A DNA stretch of 44,160 bases, taken from positions 1 to 44,160 of the forward strand of contig JAIOPT010000075.1 of the NCBI GenBank assembly GCA_021413765.1. The letters run 5' to 3'. Positions 34,794-43,191 of the stretch are shown here, in pieces. Both the position numbers and the translations under genes were made by a program. The notes under the pieces were generated by a model that ran no database searches, was not told the origin of the DNA, and was given only the letters and a program-made list of their open reading frames with translations. The stretch's first letter is position 1, and every line of letters starts with the position of its first letter. The DNA is from Betaproteobacteria bacterium (GTDB lineage: Bacteria; Pseudomonadota; Gammaproteobacteria; Burkholderiales; Gallionellaceae).

Positions 34794-35900
34794 ATGAAAA
34801 CAAGAGCTGCAGTCGCATGGAAGTCCGGTGCACCGTTGACGATTGAAGAAGTTGACCTGGCAGGGCCCAGGGAGGGTGAAGTGCTGGTCGAGATAAAAGC
34901 GACCGGAATTTGCCACACCGATTATTACACCCTTTCGGGTTCCGATCCGGAAGGTATTTTTCCATCTATCCTTGGGCACGAAGGAGCAGGCATCGTAGTA
35001 GATGTCGGCCCGGGTGTTTCTTCTCTTAAAAAATATGATCATGTCATTCCTCTATATACCCCGGAGTGCCGCCAGTGCAAGTACTGTCTGTCGCGCAAGA
35101 CCAATCTTTGTCAAGCCATCCGCTCGACCCAGGGTCGAGGCTTGATGCCGGATGCCACTTCACGTTTCTCGATCGACGGCAAGCCCATCTATCACTATAT
35201 GGGAACCTCGACTTTCTCCAACTACATCGTGGTTCCTGAAATCGCGTTGGCCAAAATCCGTGAGGATGCGCCATTCGACAAGGCTTGCTACATCGGTTGT
35301 GGTGTGACGACGGGTGTTGGTGCCGTGGTTTTTTCAGCTAAAGTCGAAGCCGGGGCGAATGTGGTCGTGTTTGGACTGGGCGGCATTGGTCTGAACGTAA
35401 TTCAAGGCGCAAAGATGGTGGGTGCCAACAAGATTATCGGAGTCGATATCAATCCCGGGCGAATCGAGATAGCGCGCAAGTTCGGTATGACCGATTTCGT
35501 GAACCCGAAAGAGGTGGGAGATATCGTCAATCACATAATCCAGTTGACCGATGGTGGAGCTGACTACTCCTTCGAATGTATTGGTAATGTCGCCACCATG
35601 CGACAGGCGCTTGAGTGTTGCCATAAAGGTTGGGGCCAATCGTTCATCATTGGCGTTGCTGCTGCCGGGCAAGAAATCAGCACTCGCCCATTTCAACTGG
35701 TCACCGGTCGAGAATGGAAAGGATCCGCTTTTGGCGGAGCACGCGGTCGTACCGATGTGCCGAAAATTGTTGACTGGTACATGGAAGGTAAATTGAATAT
35801 TGATGATTTGATTACCCATACATTGCCGCTGGAGCGCATCAACGAGGGCTTTGATTTGATGAAGAGCGGCGAATCAATTCGTTCCGTTGTGCTGTATTGA
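34794..35900 (+). CDS. frmA: S-(hydroxymethyl)glutathione dehydrogenase / class III alcohol dehydrogenase
   Basis: A 368-residue zinc-dependent medium-chain dehydrogenase that oxidises the glutathione adduct of formaldehyde to S-formylglutathione with NAD. The catalytic zinc ligands are seen in GICHTDYYTLSG and GHEGAG and in GCGVTTG; the structural zinc loop ECRQCKYCLSRKTNLC near residue 95 is complete. The nucleotide fold is GLGGIGLN followed by the NAD-selective Asp in IIGVDINPGR. The ribosome site GGAG is seven bases before ATG 34794. It is followed by fghA after 11 bases, giving the full two-step glutathione formaldehyde pathway. Confidence 0.97.
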   Translation: MKTRAAVAWKSGAPLTIEEVDLAGPREGEVLVEIKATGICHTDYYTLSGSDPEGIFPSILGHEGAGIVVDVGPGVSSLKKYDHVIPLYTPECRQCKYCLSRKTNLCQAIRSTQGRGLMPDATSRFSIDGKPIYHYMGTSTFSNYIVVPEIALAKIREDAPFDKACYIGCGVTTGVGAVVFSAKVEAGANVVVFGLGGIGLNVIQGAKMVGANKIIGVDINPGRIEIARKFGMTDFVNPKEVGDIVNHIIQLTDGGADYSFECIGNVATMRQALECCHKGWGQSFIIGVAAAGQEISTRPFQLVTGREWKGSAFGGARGRTDVPKIVDWYMEGKLNIDDLITHTLPLERINEGFDLMKSGESIRSVVLY

Positions 35901-35911
35901 GCGGTTGCGCC

Positions 35912-36763
35912 ATGCTTGATTTGATCAGCGAACACGCATGTTTTGGAGGCGTGCAGCGGTTTTATAGCCACCCATCCAAAGAAATCGGCTTGCCGATGCG
36001 GTTTTCGGTATACCTGCCGCCGCAGGCTCGGGAAGGCAAGGTTCCCGCTTTGTTCTGCTTGGCTGGTCTGACCTGCACGGAAGAAACATTCATGATCAAG
36101 GCAGGTGCCCAGCGTATTGCTGCGCAGCTGGGTCTGATGCTGATTACACCCGATACCAGCCCGCGCGGCGCTAATCTTCCGGGAGACTCAGAAAGCTGGG
36201 ATTTAGGGGTCGGTGCAGGTTTCTATCTCGATGCGACAGAAGCACCATGGAACAAGCACTACCGTATGTACAGTTATGTGCTGGAGCTATATGAATTGAT
36301 TGTGCGGGAGTTTCCGGTGTTGCCTTCCAGCATTGGCATTACCGGGCACTCAATGGGTGGGCATGGAGCGCTGGTCCTGGCGCTGCGCAATCCGGATCTT
36401 TTTAAAACAGTATCGGCATTTGCGCCGATCTGCGCACCGAATAAATGTCCTTGGGGTGTAAAGGCATTTACGGAGTATCTGGGCAGCGAGCAAGAGAATT
36501 GGCAGCAATACGATGCCAGTACACTCATGGAACAAAGGCACGCGCCATTTCCAAGCGGGATACTGATTGATCAGGGGTTAAACGATAAATTTCTTGAGCA
36601 TCAATTGCTTCCGCAAGCGTTCGTTGTCGCCTGTCAAAAAGCGCAGCAATCCTTGGAGCTGCGAAGGCATGCCGACTATGATCACGGGTATTACTTTATT
36701 TCAACGTTCGTCGAAGAACATATTCGATTTCACCAGCGAAATTTAGGTGGGACAGTTCGGTAA
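35912..36763 (+). CDS. fghA: S-formylglutathione hydrolase
   Basis: A 283-residue esterase-D type alpha/beta hydrolase. It cleaves S-formylglutathione to formate and glutathione, the second step after frmA. Nucleophile Ser147 lies in GHSMGG; the Asp in LIDQGLNDKF and the His in DYDHGYYFI complete the triad. LAGLTCTEETF near residue 50 is a family hallmark. A TTG at 35897 overlapping the frmA stop could start the frame, but ATG 35912 gives the usual N-terminus (xLISEHxCFGG), so I prefer it. Confidence 0.95.
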   Translation: MLDLISEHACFGGVQRFYSHPSKEIGLPMRFSVYLPPQAREGKVPALFCLAGLTCTEETFMIKAGAQRIAAQLGLMLITPDTSPRGANLPGDSESWDLGVGAGFYLDATEAPWNKHYRMYSYVLELYELIVREFPVLPSSIGITGHSMGGHGALVLALRNPDLFKTVSAFAPICAPNKCPWGVKAFTEYLGSEQENWQQYDASTLMEQRHAPFPSGILIDQGLNDKFLEHQLLPQAFVVACQKAQQSLELRRHADYDHGYYFISTFVEEHIRFHQRNLGGTVR

Positions 36764-36834
36764 AGGTATTGATAGTATTCATACAATTTATTCACAAGCC
36801 ATTTGAAATGTGTAGTCTTCAAGGAGGAATGGTC

Positions 36835-36891
36835 ATGAATGATGCAATCAACCCAGATTGTCCATCAGAGTGGTTACTTATTGAAAAATAA
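36835..36891 (+). CDS. Candidate 18-residue small ORF with strong ribosome site
   Basis: AAGGAGG at 36821-36827 precedes ATG 36835 by seven bases, among the strongest ribosome sites in the window. The peptide is MNDAINPDCPSEWLLIEK. Its stop shares one base with the ATG of the next small ORF (TAATG), so the two look coupled. I do not recognise it. It lies just upstream of the first attC-like site, where a cassette gene would be expected. Confidence 0.4.
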   Translation: MNDAINPDCPSEWLLIEK

Positions 36892-37001
36892 TGGAAAGTT
36901 ATAATGTTTATCAAGTCAGGCGTTGCACTTCAAATTTGAACTCGCGTGATGTCATTACGATTGATCCTCATGGTAAAGTGCAAAAAATTCCTTTTAAGTG
37001 A
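36891..37001 (+). CDS. Candidate 36-residue small ORF coupled to the previous one
   Basis: The ATG overlaps the preceding TAA (TAATG). The peptide begins MESYNVYQVRR and ends VITIDPHGKVQKIPFK, basic with no clear hydrophobic helix. No family recognised. Together with the 18-residue ORF it could be a leader plus main protein, or the whole could be a decayed single gene read in two frames. Confidence 0.4.
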   Translation: MESYNVYQVRRCTSNLNSRDVITIDPHGKVQKIPFK

Positions 37002-37060
37002 AGATGAATTATGTTATTTAAACTGGCTGCTGAGGGGCATTTCTCCGTGATAGCGGCTTC

Positions 37061-37123
37061 ATTCAACATATCTTTCAAGAGGGATGCGCAAAAAGCGGCG
37101 CGCCCCTATGCTTTACGTTGAGC
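37061..37123 (+). other. attC-like recombination site 0
   Basis: A 63-base imperfect palindrome. It starts with ATTCAAC (37061-37067), a full match to the RYYYAAC core, and ends with GTTGAGC (37117-37123), a full match to the GTTRRRY core. Inside, GATGCGC, an A run, then GCGGCGCGCC give the stem and the unpaired bases usual in attC. It shares its right half with the site at 39490-39551. Confidence 0.75.
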
Positions 37124-37137
37124 CACTGAAATTTGCC

Positions 37138-37476
37138 ATGCCGTTAACCCAACCCATCCTTTACTGGCCGCAATGGGTAGTCGCAAACGCTCTAAGCGAA
37201 CTCATAGGTCTGGGCGCGTTCGCCGGGGCCATTGCCCGCCTTTTTTCAGTGGCGCGTGCTTCGGGCACTACGTTCGCAGAGCCATTTGGTGGCTACCGGC
37301 AAATGCACTTGCTTGGGTATTCGGCATGCCGGTCATATTTGGGCATGCATCTAATTGCAAACGCGAAAGACACCAGCCCCGCAATTGCAATCGCAGCCAC
37401 CACAATTAGCAATGAGGGCGGGGTTGTGGGTGCAATGCACAGAGCAGAGTGCAGTCCTCTTTTGGCTGTGCCGTAG
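37138..37476 (+). pseudogene. Cassette-borne small membrane protein, frameshifted
   Basis: The open frame from ATG 37138 gives 112 residues and starts well: a helix VVANALSELIGLGAFAGAIA. Further family-like pieces then appear in other frames: FQWRVLRALRS in one, WWLPANALAWVFGMPVIF in a second, and GMHLIANAKDTSPAIAIA back in the first. Membrane proteins with helices plus QWxVLR are common as gene cassettes, and the pieces here lie in the right order but three frames. I read it as a gene with at least two frameshifts. If the single frame is real, only one helix remains. Confidence 0.5.
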
Positions 37477-37498
37477 CAAAACCAACCATGAGTCAGCG

Positions 37499-37558
37499 GG
37501 CTAAACCGCTGGTCAACCGGGCATTCCCTCGGCAGGCCGTTTACCGGCAACGTTAGCC
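37499..37558 (+). other. attC-like recombination site 1
   Basis: A 60-base imperfect palindrome between GGCTAAA (37499-37505) and GTTAGCC (37552-37558); six of seven end bases pair. Inner arms GCTGGTCAACCGG and CCGTTTACCGGC are also nearly complementary. The left core departs from RYYYAAC at two bases, the right from GTTRRRY at one. It separates the membrane-protein cassette from the PPOX cassette. Confidence 0.65.
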
Positions 37559-37580
37559 GTCCAACAGCACGGAGAACCCA

Positions 37581-38132
37581 ATGGGTCAACGCTTCAACGA
37601 ACTATCCGAAAAACACATCCAGTTCATCGCTGAACAGAATATATTTTTCGTTGGAACCGCCACTGCAGACAGTCGTGTGAATATTTCTCCTAAAGGCATG
37701 GATTCGCTAAGAGTTCAGTCCAGCACCCGTGTCGCTTGGCTCAATGTTACCGGCAGTGGCAATGAAACTTCCGCCCATGTGCAGGTAGACCCACGGATGA
37801 CCGTCATGTTCTGCGCCTTTGATGGCCCGCCGCTAATCTTGCGCCTCTATGGCACCGCGAAGGTCGTTCACAAGGGCGACCCTGAGTGGAAAGAGCTTTT
37901 TTCTTTGTTCAAGCCACTACCTGGCGCTCGGCAAATTTTCGACGTCACTATCGATCTCGTGCAAACCTCTTGTGGAATGGCTGTCCCCTATTTCTCATAC
38001 ACCGGAAATCGAGAGTTGCTCTCTGAATGGGCCACAAAGAAAGGCGACGAAGGCTTAAAGCAGTATTGGGAAGAAAAGAACAAAATGAGTCCTGATGGTA
38101 TTCCCACCCACATCGTTGACAAATTTGGCTAA
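37581..38132 (+). CDS. Pyridoxamine 5'-phosphate oxidase-family (PPOX) protein
   Basis: A 183-residue split-barrel flavin-binding protein. The N-terminal FIAEQNIFFVGTATADSRVN then ISPKG is the usual start of FMN-dependent PPOX-like oxidoreductases, and MTVMFCAFDGPPLILRLYGT is the central barrel. The C-terminus (SCGMAVPYFSYTGNRELL) matches the pyridoxamine oxidase-like cassette group. Substrate unknown. A GGAG ribosome site precedes ATG 37581. It sits alone between two attC-like sites, as a normal one-gene cassette. Confidence 0.88.
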   Translation: MGQRFNELSEKHIQFIAEQNIFFVGTATADSRVNISPKGMDSLRVQSSTRVAWLNVTGSGNETSAHVQVDPRMTVMFCAFDGPPLILRLYGTAKVVHKGDPEWKELFSLFKPLPGARQIFDVTIDLVQTSCGMAVPYFSYTGNRELLSEWATKKGDEGLKQYWEEKNKMSPDGIPTHIVDKFG

Positions 38133-38193
38133 TCCATTAACCCACCGAACTTGTGCGAAATGCCACGCAAGCCGATGAATTCAAACGTTGGAT
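38132..38193 (+). other. attC-like recombination site 2
   Basis: A 62-base imperfect palindrome ending in GTTGGAT (38187-38193), a full match to GTTRRRY, preceded by ATTCAAAC as in many attC. The left end reads ATCCATTAAC, the complement of the right core with three extra bases, so the left core is irregular. It begins at the last base of the PPOX stop codon, leaving no spacer after the cassette gene. Confidence 0.6.
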
Positions 38194-38264
38194 CATCGTC
38201 AAATCTAGGTGCCGACACTAAATGGCTTACAAGTACGAAACAACTCAACTGAAAAGGAGAATTC

Positions 38265-38573
38265 ATGCTCGAGCTTAGGCCAACCTGTGAGCATTGCAAC
38301 AAGCCGTTGCCGCCTGCCTCAACAGATGCACGCATCTGTACTTATGAATGTACTTTTTGCGCTACCTGCGTGGAGACTATCTTGAAAAATACATGTCCAA
38401 ACTGTGGTGGTGGGTTTGTACCAAGACCAATCCGGCCAACGAAAAACTGGAGAAATAATAATTTTCTTGGTGCTGATCCTGCGAGCACAATAGTTAAACA
38501 CAGGCCGGTGAACTCAGAGGCGCATGCAAAGCTGCTTGCCGAGCAAGGCGGCTTGCCACCAGAAAAACGGTAG
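38265..38573 (+). CDS. DUF1272 domain protein
   Basis: A 102-residue protein whose first ~55 residues are DUF1272, a small zinc-ribbon-like fold: MLELRPTCEHCNKPLP, then CTYECTFCATCVETIL and CPNCGGGFVPRPIRP. The Cys pairs could bind metal. The function of the family is unknown. AAGGAG is six bases before the ATG. The gene is at the 5' side of its cassette and its stop runs into the start region of the alkylation-repair gene, so two genes share the cassette. Confidence 0.9.
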   Translation: MLELRPTCEHCNKPLPPASTDARICTYECTFCATCVETILKNTCPNCGGGFVPRPIRPTKNWRNNNFLGADPASTIVKHRPVNSEAHAKLLAEQGGLPPEKR

Positions 38574-38578
38574 TGCAA

Positions 38579-39442
38579 ATGAAAATGGCTAACAACACCC
38601 CGCGTATTCCCGTTGCTCCGAATTCCATACAGAAGGGAACTCCTCTCAAACACCTGCTTGGGTTAGAAGCGGTTGATTGCCTAGCGCAAAATATATTGCT
38701 TGTATATCCTAAGTTTAATGAAGATACGTTTCGCCGGACTGCGTCAAATGGTCTGGAACCTCTCGGAATTCTGGATCGTGGTCAGCATCTGGCAAGGGCA
38801 CTTCGTCAATCTCTGCCAGAGAAATTTTCAACGGCCGTAGAGATACTCCTAGCCTCTTTAACTCCACCACTAACTCAAACCGATAACCTCGGGCTGGCTG
38901 TATTTTTTTATCTTCCTCACGTTTGCTTTATCGCTGAGTATGGCTTGACGCCAGAAGAAAATGGTGGGCAAGACTCATTTGAAATCTCTATGAAGGCGCA
39001 GTATGAACTCACCAAACGATTCAGTGCAGAATTTTCTATCAGGCCATTTCTGATCCGACAACAAGAACGCACCCTAACGCGTCTACTCGAATGGGTATCC
39101 GATCCAGACCCACATGTCCGACGACTTTGCTCGGAAGGTACTCGCCCCCGCTTGCCTTGGGCTACACGGATTCCCGCATTTATCTCGAATCCAAAACCTG
39201 TATTACCTATACTTGATGCCCTAAAAAACGATCAAAGTCTTTATGTGCGTCGTAGTGTTGCAAACCATCTTGGCGATATTGCGAAAGATCATCCTGATTT
39301 GGCTTTTGAAATTTGCGAGCGTTGGCTCATCGAATCTTCAAACGAGGTAAAATGGCTTATCCGCCATGCACTTCGACACCCAGCGAAGAAAGGTAATAAG
39401 GTTGCTCTCCAACTTAAAACCATCGCGAAGGCTCAGAAATAA
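38579..39442 (+). CDS. DNA alkylation repair protein, AlkC/AlkD HEAT-like
   Basis: A 287-residue all-helical protein of the HEAT-like alkyl-base glycosylase group. Residues about 175-245 show DPHVRRLCSEGTRPRLPWA and QSLYVRRSVANHLGDIAKDH, the family hallmark. Members excise N3- and N7-alkylated purines, though this one need not be active. The start is uncertain: GTG 38573, ATG 38579 or ATG 38585 are in frame and no good ribosome site decides; coupling to the DUF1272 stop is likely. It ends 47 bases before the next attC-like site. Confidence 0.87.
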   Translation: MKMANNTPRIPVAPNSIQKGTPLKHLLGLEAVDCLAQNILLVYPKFNEDTFRRTASNGLEPLGILDRGQHLARALRQSLPEKFSTAVEILLASLTPPLTQTDNLGLAVFFYLPHVCFIAEYGLTPEENGGQDSFEISMKAQYELTKRFSAEFSIRPFLIRQQERTLTRLLEWVSDPDPHVRRLCSEGTRPRLPWATRIPAFISNPKPVLPILDALKNDQSLYVRRSVANHLGDIAKDHPDLAFEICERWLIESSNEVKWLIRHALRHPAKKGNKVALQLKTIAKAQK

Positions 39443-39489
39443 GACTGTATGATTCTGCACACTGATTACTTTTGCTTTTCGTCGATGTG

Positions 39490-39551
39490 CTTTAATCCAT
39501 CGAGCTAACGGACGCACCAAAACCGGCGCGCTCCTTGCCTTTACATTGGGT
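39490..39551 (+). other. attC-like recombination site 3 with altered cores
   Basis: A 62-base site with the same right half as site 0: GGACGCACC, an A run, CGGCGCGC, then CTTTAC. Its right core is ATTGGGT (39545-39551) instead of GTTRRRY and its left core is CTTTAAT (39490-39496) instead of RYYYAAC. The two still pair with each other (ATT with AAT and three G-T pairs). The cleavage G is lost, so activity is doubtful. Confidence 0.6.
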
Positions 39552-39581
39552 GTCCCCCCCATCCATTCAGCGGAGAATTAC

Positions 39582-39943
39582 ATGACCAAGTCCATTGTTA
39601 AATATTGGAATGCCCTAAATCCGGAAAATCGGGAGCGTTGGACACCCATAAAGGGAATGGAAGGAATGGCAGAAGAACTAACACTGAGCATTGATGGCGT
39701 TACGGGCGAGTACACAAGATTGACCCGCTTTCTTCCAGGGGCTAATACAACAGCATTTGGCGGCAAGACTCATCCCTACCCTGAAGAGGTATTCATCGTC
39801 AGTGGTCGCCTCTACGATCAGGCGTTTGACCTATGGCTTGAAGCCGGGCATTACGCTAGTCGCCCCCCCGGAGAACTTCACGGCCCGTTCAAGACCGACG
39901 TCGGGTGTATTGTGTTGGAAGTGTCATTCCCAAATCGCATTAG

Positions 39944-39959
<16 letters not shown>
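39582..39959 (+). CDS. Cupin-fold protein, ChrR-like
   Basis: A 125-residue single-domain cupin. The metal-site region is HPYPEEVFIVSGRLYD near residue 62, followed by AGHYASRPPGELHGP near 89, with the His and Glu that usually bind metal. It resembles the C-terminal cupin of anti-sigma factor ChrR and stand-alone cassette cupins. ATG 39582 has GGAG upstream. The last five codons (SVVVK) and the stop come from the IS end at 39944, so the natural C-terminus has been replaced, though the core fold appears complete. Confidence 0.85.
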
Positions 39960-40596
<637 letters not shown>

Positions 40597-40600
<4 letters not shown>

Positions 40601-41199
40601 TCATTTTTTAGTATTGCCGCCCAATAAACCCAAAGCAGGGTGGTTATCGAAACGGTTATCCAAACATTGACAAAGGCAAGCAATGTCGCTGCTACGTAAA
40701 TCGGTAGAGCCATAATTAAGCCGCGCGATAACTTTCTGATCTCGTTGTCGCTTATGCTGTCCTTCAATAGGTTTTTATTCCCTGATACGACGCGCAAGAG
40801 CATGATGTAAGCGACGTTCGCAATGACCGAATACGCCGCGTAAAATGCAGCTGCTGCTGGCGCGGCATCGGTCAGAATAAATTTCGCCAACACGCTCGTC
40901 GGATATGACACGGCCGCTACAAAAAACAACACCAAACCGTTAGCGAGCATAAATTGAGTGTTAGTCTTGCGAACAATTTTGAAAATACCGTGATGACTTA
41001 TCCACATCAACAGAACCACGACAAAACTATTGAAAAAGGCGAAATATTCGGTCCACTGCGCGGCTATCGCCGCCATTAAACTAGCATTGTTAATTGTTTC
41101 TAACACCGGAGCTTTCAAATCAATCGCAAGTAGCGTCAGTGCAATAGCAAAAACGCCGTCGCTGAAAGCCTCAATGCGACTGGTTTCTTTTTCATTCAT
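40597..41199 (-). CDS. TMEM175 / DUF1211 family membrane protein (potassium channel-like)
   Basis: A 200-residue protein with six hydrophobic segments. The first helix carries RIEAFSDGVFAIALTLLAID, the RxxxFSD signature of the bacterial TMEM175 family, which form tetrameric potassium-leak channels in characterised cases. Whether it conducts potassium is inference. The frame runs to 41277 upstream but the Met at 41199 (MNEKETSRIEAF) fits the family start. The stop codon lies at the boundary of the IS3 remnant, so the extreme C-terminus may be altered. It is divergent from the DUF2235 gene. Confidence 0.88.
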
Positions 41200-41445
41200 A
41201 ATTTTCAGTATACGCCAGCAAATGAAAGATCCCGAACCAGCCCTGATATTAGGCAAGGTTGCCAGTTGCGTGCCCATGAAATTGGTGGCAGCATTAACAT
41301 GTCCTGCCAGTAGCAGGTTTGTCGTTGTCTGTTCCGTATTTTTGGATACAGCGCAATTATTTCTAAACCCTGATTAATCTGCCTTACAAGAAGAATGGCT
41401 ACAATGCCCGTTTCTCTCGCCTGTTGCTTCCTTTGAGCCAATCAC

Positions 41446-43191
41446 ATGGCCCACGAGATCAATGCTAATACCCCGCCTGTTCCCGCATGTATTCCTGTGG
41501 CCAAGAGAATCGTACTATTTTCCGACGGCACCGGTAACAGTTCCGCCAAGTCGGAAAAAACTAATGTGTGGCGCCTCTTTCAGGCGCTTGACCAAAAAGA
41601 GCCGGGCCAAATCGCATACTACGATGATGGCGTGGGGACATCATCAAACAAATATCTTGCCATGCTGGGCGGTGTCTTTGGTTGGGGTCTGAAGCGCAAC
41701 GTCATCAATCTCTATAAGTTCGTCTGCCGAAATTATGAGTCAGGAGTCGAGATCAGCGGTTTCGGTTTCAGCCGTGGTGCATTCACAATTCGAGTGCTTG
41801 TCGGGCTTATCGCCACCGAAGGTTTGGTCGCATTTCGCTCCGAGGAAGAGCTGAATCGCAACGCTCGTGCCGCCTATCGACACTATCGTAGCAAACGCTT
41901 TCCCTCTTATAGCCCGATCGTTGTCATCATGCGCGGACTGCGCGACTTCTTCATGTGGGCGTGGAATCGCGTGCGCGGGTACCAGACCTACAAAGAGCTG
42001 GCCGAAGCCACACGCAAGTCGGGACGCACCGACGTTCCCATTCACTTTCTCGGTTTGTGGGACACAGTAGCGGCCTATGGAATGCCAATCGACGAGCTCA
42101 AATACGGAATCGACTGGCTATTGTGGCCGATGCTTTTTGCCGACCTCAAGCTCTCACCCCTGGTCAAACGTGCTTGTCATGCGCTCTCGCTCGATGATGA
42201 ACGCGCCACGTTTCATCCCGTGCTCTGGGATGAGATCGCGGAAGCCAAAATGGTGGCAAATAAAGAGGTGTCGGCCGGTCGTCTCACCCAAGTATGGTTT
42301 GCTGGTGTGCACTCCAATGTCGGTGGCGGGTATCCAGAAGATCAATTGTCATTGGTTTCGCTCGATTGGATGATGGGCCAAGCTGACGCCAATGGTCTTT
42401 CGCTGCGCAGATCCGCCGTCGATGAAGTCGCCAGTACAAAATCTTCGTACGCACGGATCTACGATTCACGCGCCGGATTCGGGGTCTATTATCGCTATGC
42501 GCCACGCCAGATCCCGGTCGGGATCGATACAGATGACTTGAAAATTCGCCCGATTATTCACGGTAGTGTCGTGATGCGAATGGCCAACGGTTCCGATCTT
42601 TATGCGCCGATTTCTTTGCGTCGGGAATTCTGGGTGCTGGCGCCAAACGGTGAACTCTTGCCGATGGAGGGCGGCCCGGGAACCTTACAGCTAGACTCGA
42701 CCAAACTTCGATCCGCAGCCGCGCCTTCACAAACGCTAAGCACAGCCCAAATAGGTGCAAAAAAAACCGCGTTGCAACAAGCCATAGCGGCACTCGACCG
42801 CCCTGACACTGATGCAGTCGGGTTGGTATGGGACACCGTATGGTGGCGACGAATAGCTTATTTTATTGCCCTGACCTTCACTGCACTCTTGGCCGCCTTT
42901 CCCTTGATAGGCAGCACGCTGCACGATGCGATTTTCGCACTTGTGGGAGCGCTTCCTGTGTTCGGTGAATATTTGGCCCAGTTTTTTGAATCCACCGACG
43001 GGCCGGTGAGCAGAGTCATCACTTTCGTCAACCATTTCATGCCCAGCTACATCGCTACGTGGACTAATTCATTCCGGAAATACCCTTCCGAATTTACTTT
43101 GATTCTTGGTGCCCTAATAGTTAGCTTATATTTCAGTCAAGTGATGAAGACGCGCATCCATGATCGAGCGCGGTTCGCTTGGCACAAGTGA
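41446..43191 (+). CDS. DUF2235 alpha/beta-hydrolase protein, part before an in-frame stop
   Basis: A 581-codon frame. The start RIVLFSDGTGNSS (21-33) and the nucleophile elbow GFSRG with Ser109 (107-111) are the hallmarks of DUF2235, the family that includes type VI secretion phospholipases of the Tle1 kind. IHFLGLWDTVAAYG and AGVHSNVGGGYPEDQLS hold further conserved positions, including the likely catalytic Asp and His. Hydrophobic helices occur near 465-490 and 550-570. The TGA at 43189-43191 cuts the gene, yet the same frame stays open to the window edge, so this is probably the first part of a longer protein. Confidence 0.85.
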   Translation: MAHEINANTPPVPACIPVAKRIVLFSDGTGNSSAKSEKTNVWRLFQALDQKEPGQIAYYDDGVGTSSNKYLAMLGGVFGWGLKRNVINLYKFVCRNYESGVEISGFGFSRGAFTIRVLVGLIATEGLVAFRSEEELNRNARAAYRHYRSKRFPSYSPIVVIMRGLRDFFMWAWNRVRGYQTYKELAEATRKSGRTDVPIHFLGLWDTVAAYGMPIDELKYGIDWLLWPMLFADLKLSPLVKRACHALSLDDERATFHPVLWDEIAEAKMVANKEVSAGRLTQVWFAGVHSNVGGGYPEDQLSLVSLDWMMGQADANGLSLRRSAVDEVASTKSSYARIYDSRAGFGVYYRYAPRQIPVGIDTDDLKIRPIIHGSVVMRMANGSDLYAPISLRREFWVLAPNGELLPMEGGPGTLQLDSTKLRSAAAPSQTLSTAQIGAKKTALQQAIAALDRPDTDAVGLVWDTVWWRRIAYFIALTFTALLAAFPLIGSTLHDAIFALVGALPVFGEYLAQFFESTDGPVSRVITFVNHFMPSYIATWTNSFRKYPSEFTLILGALIVSLYFSQVMKTRIHDRARFAWHK

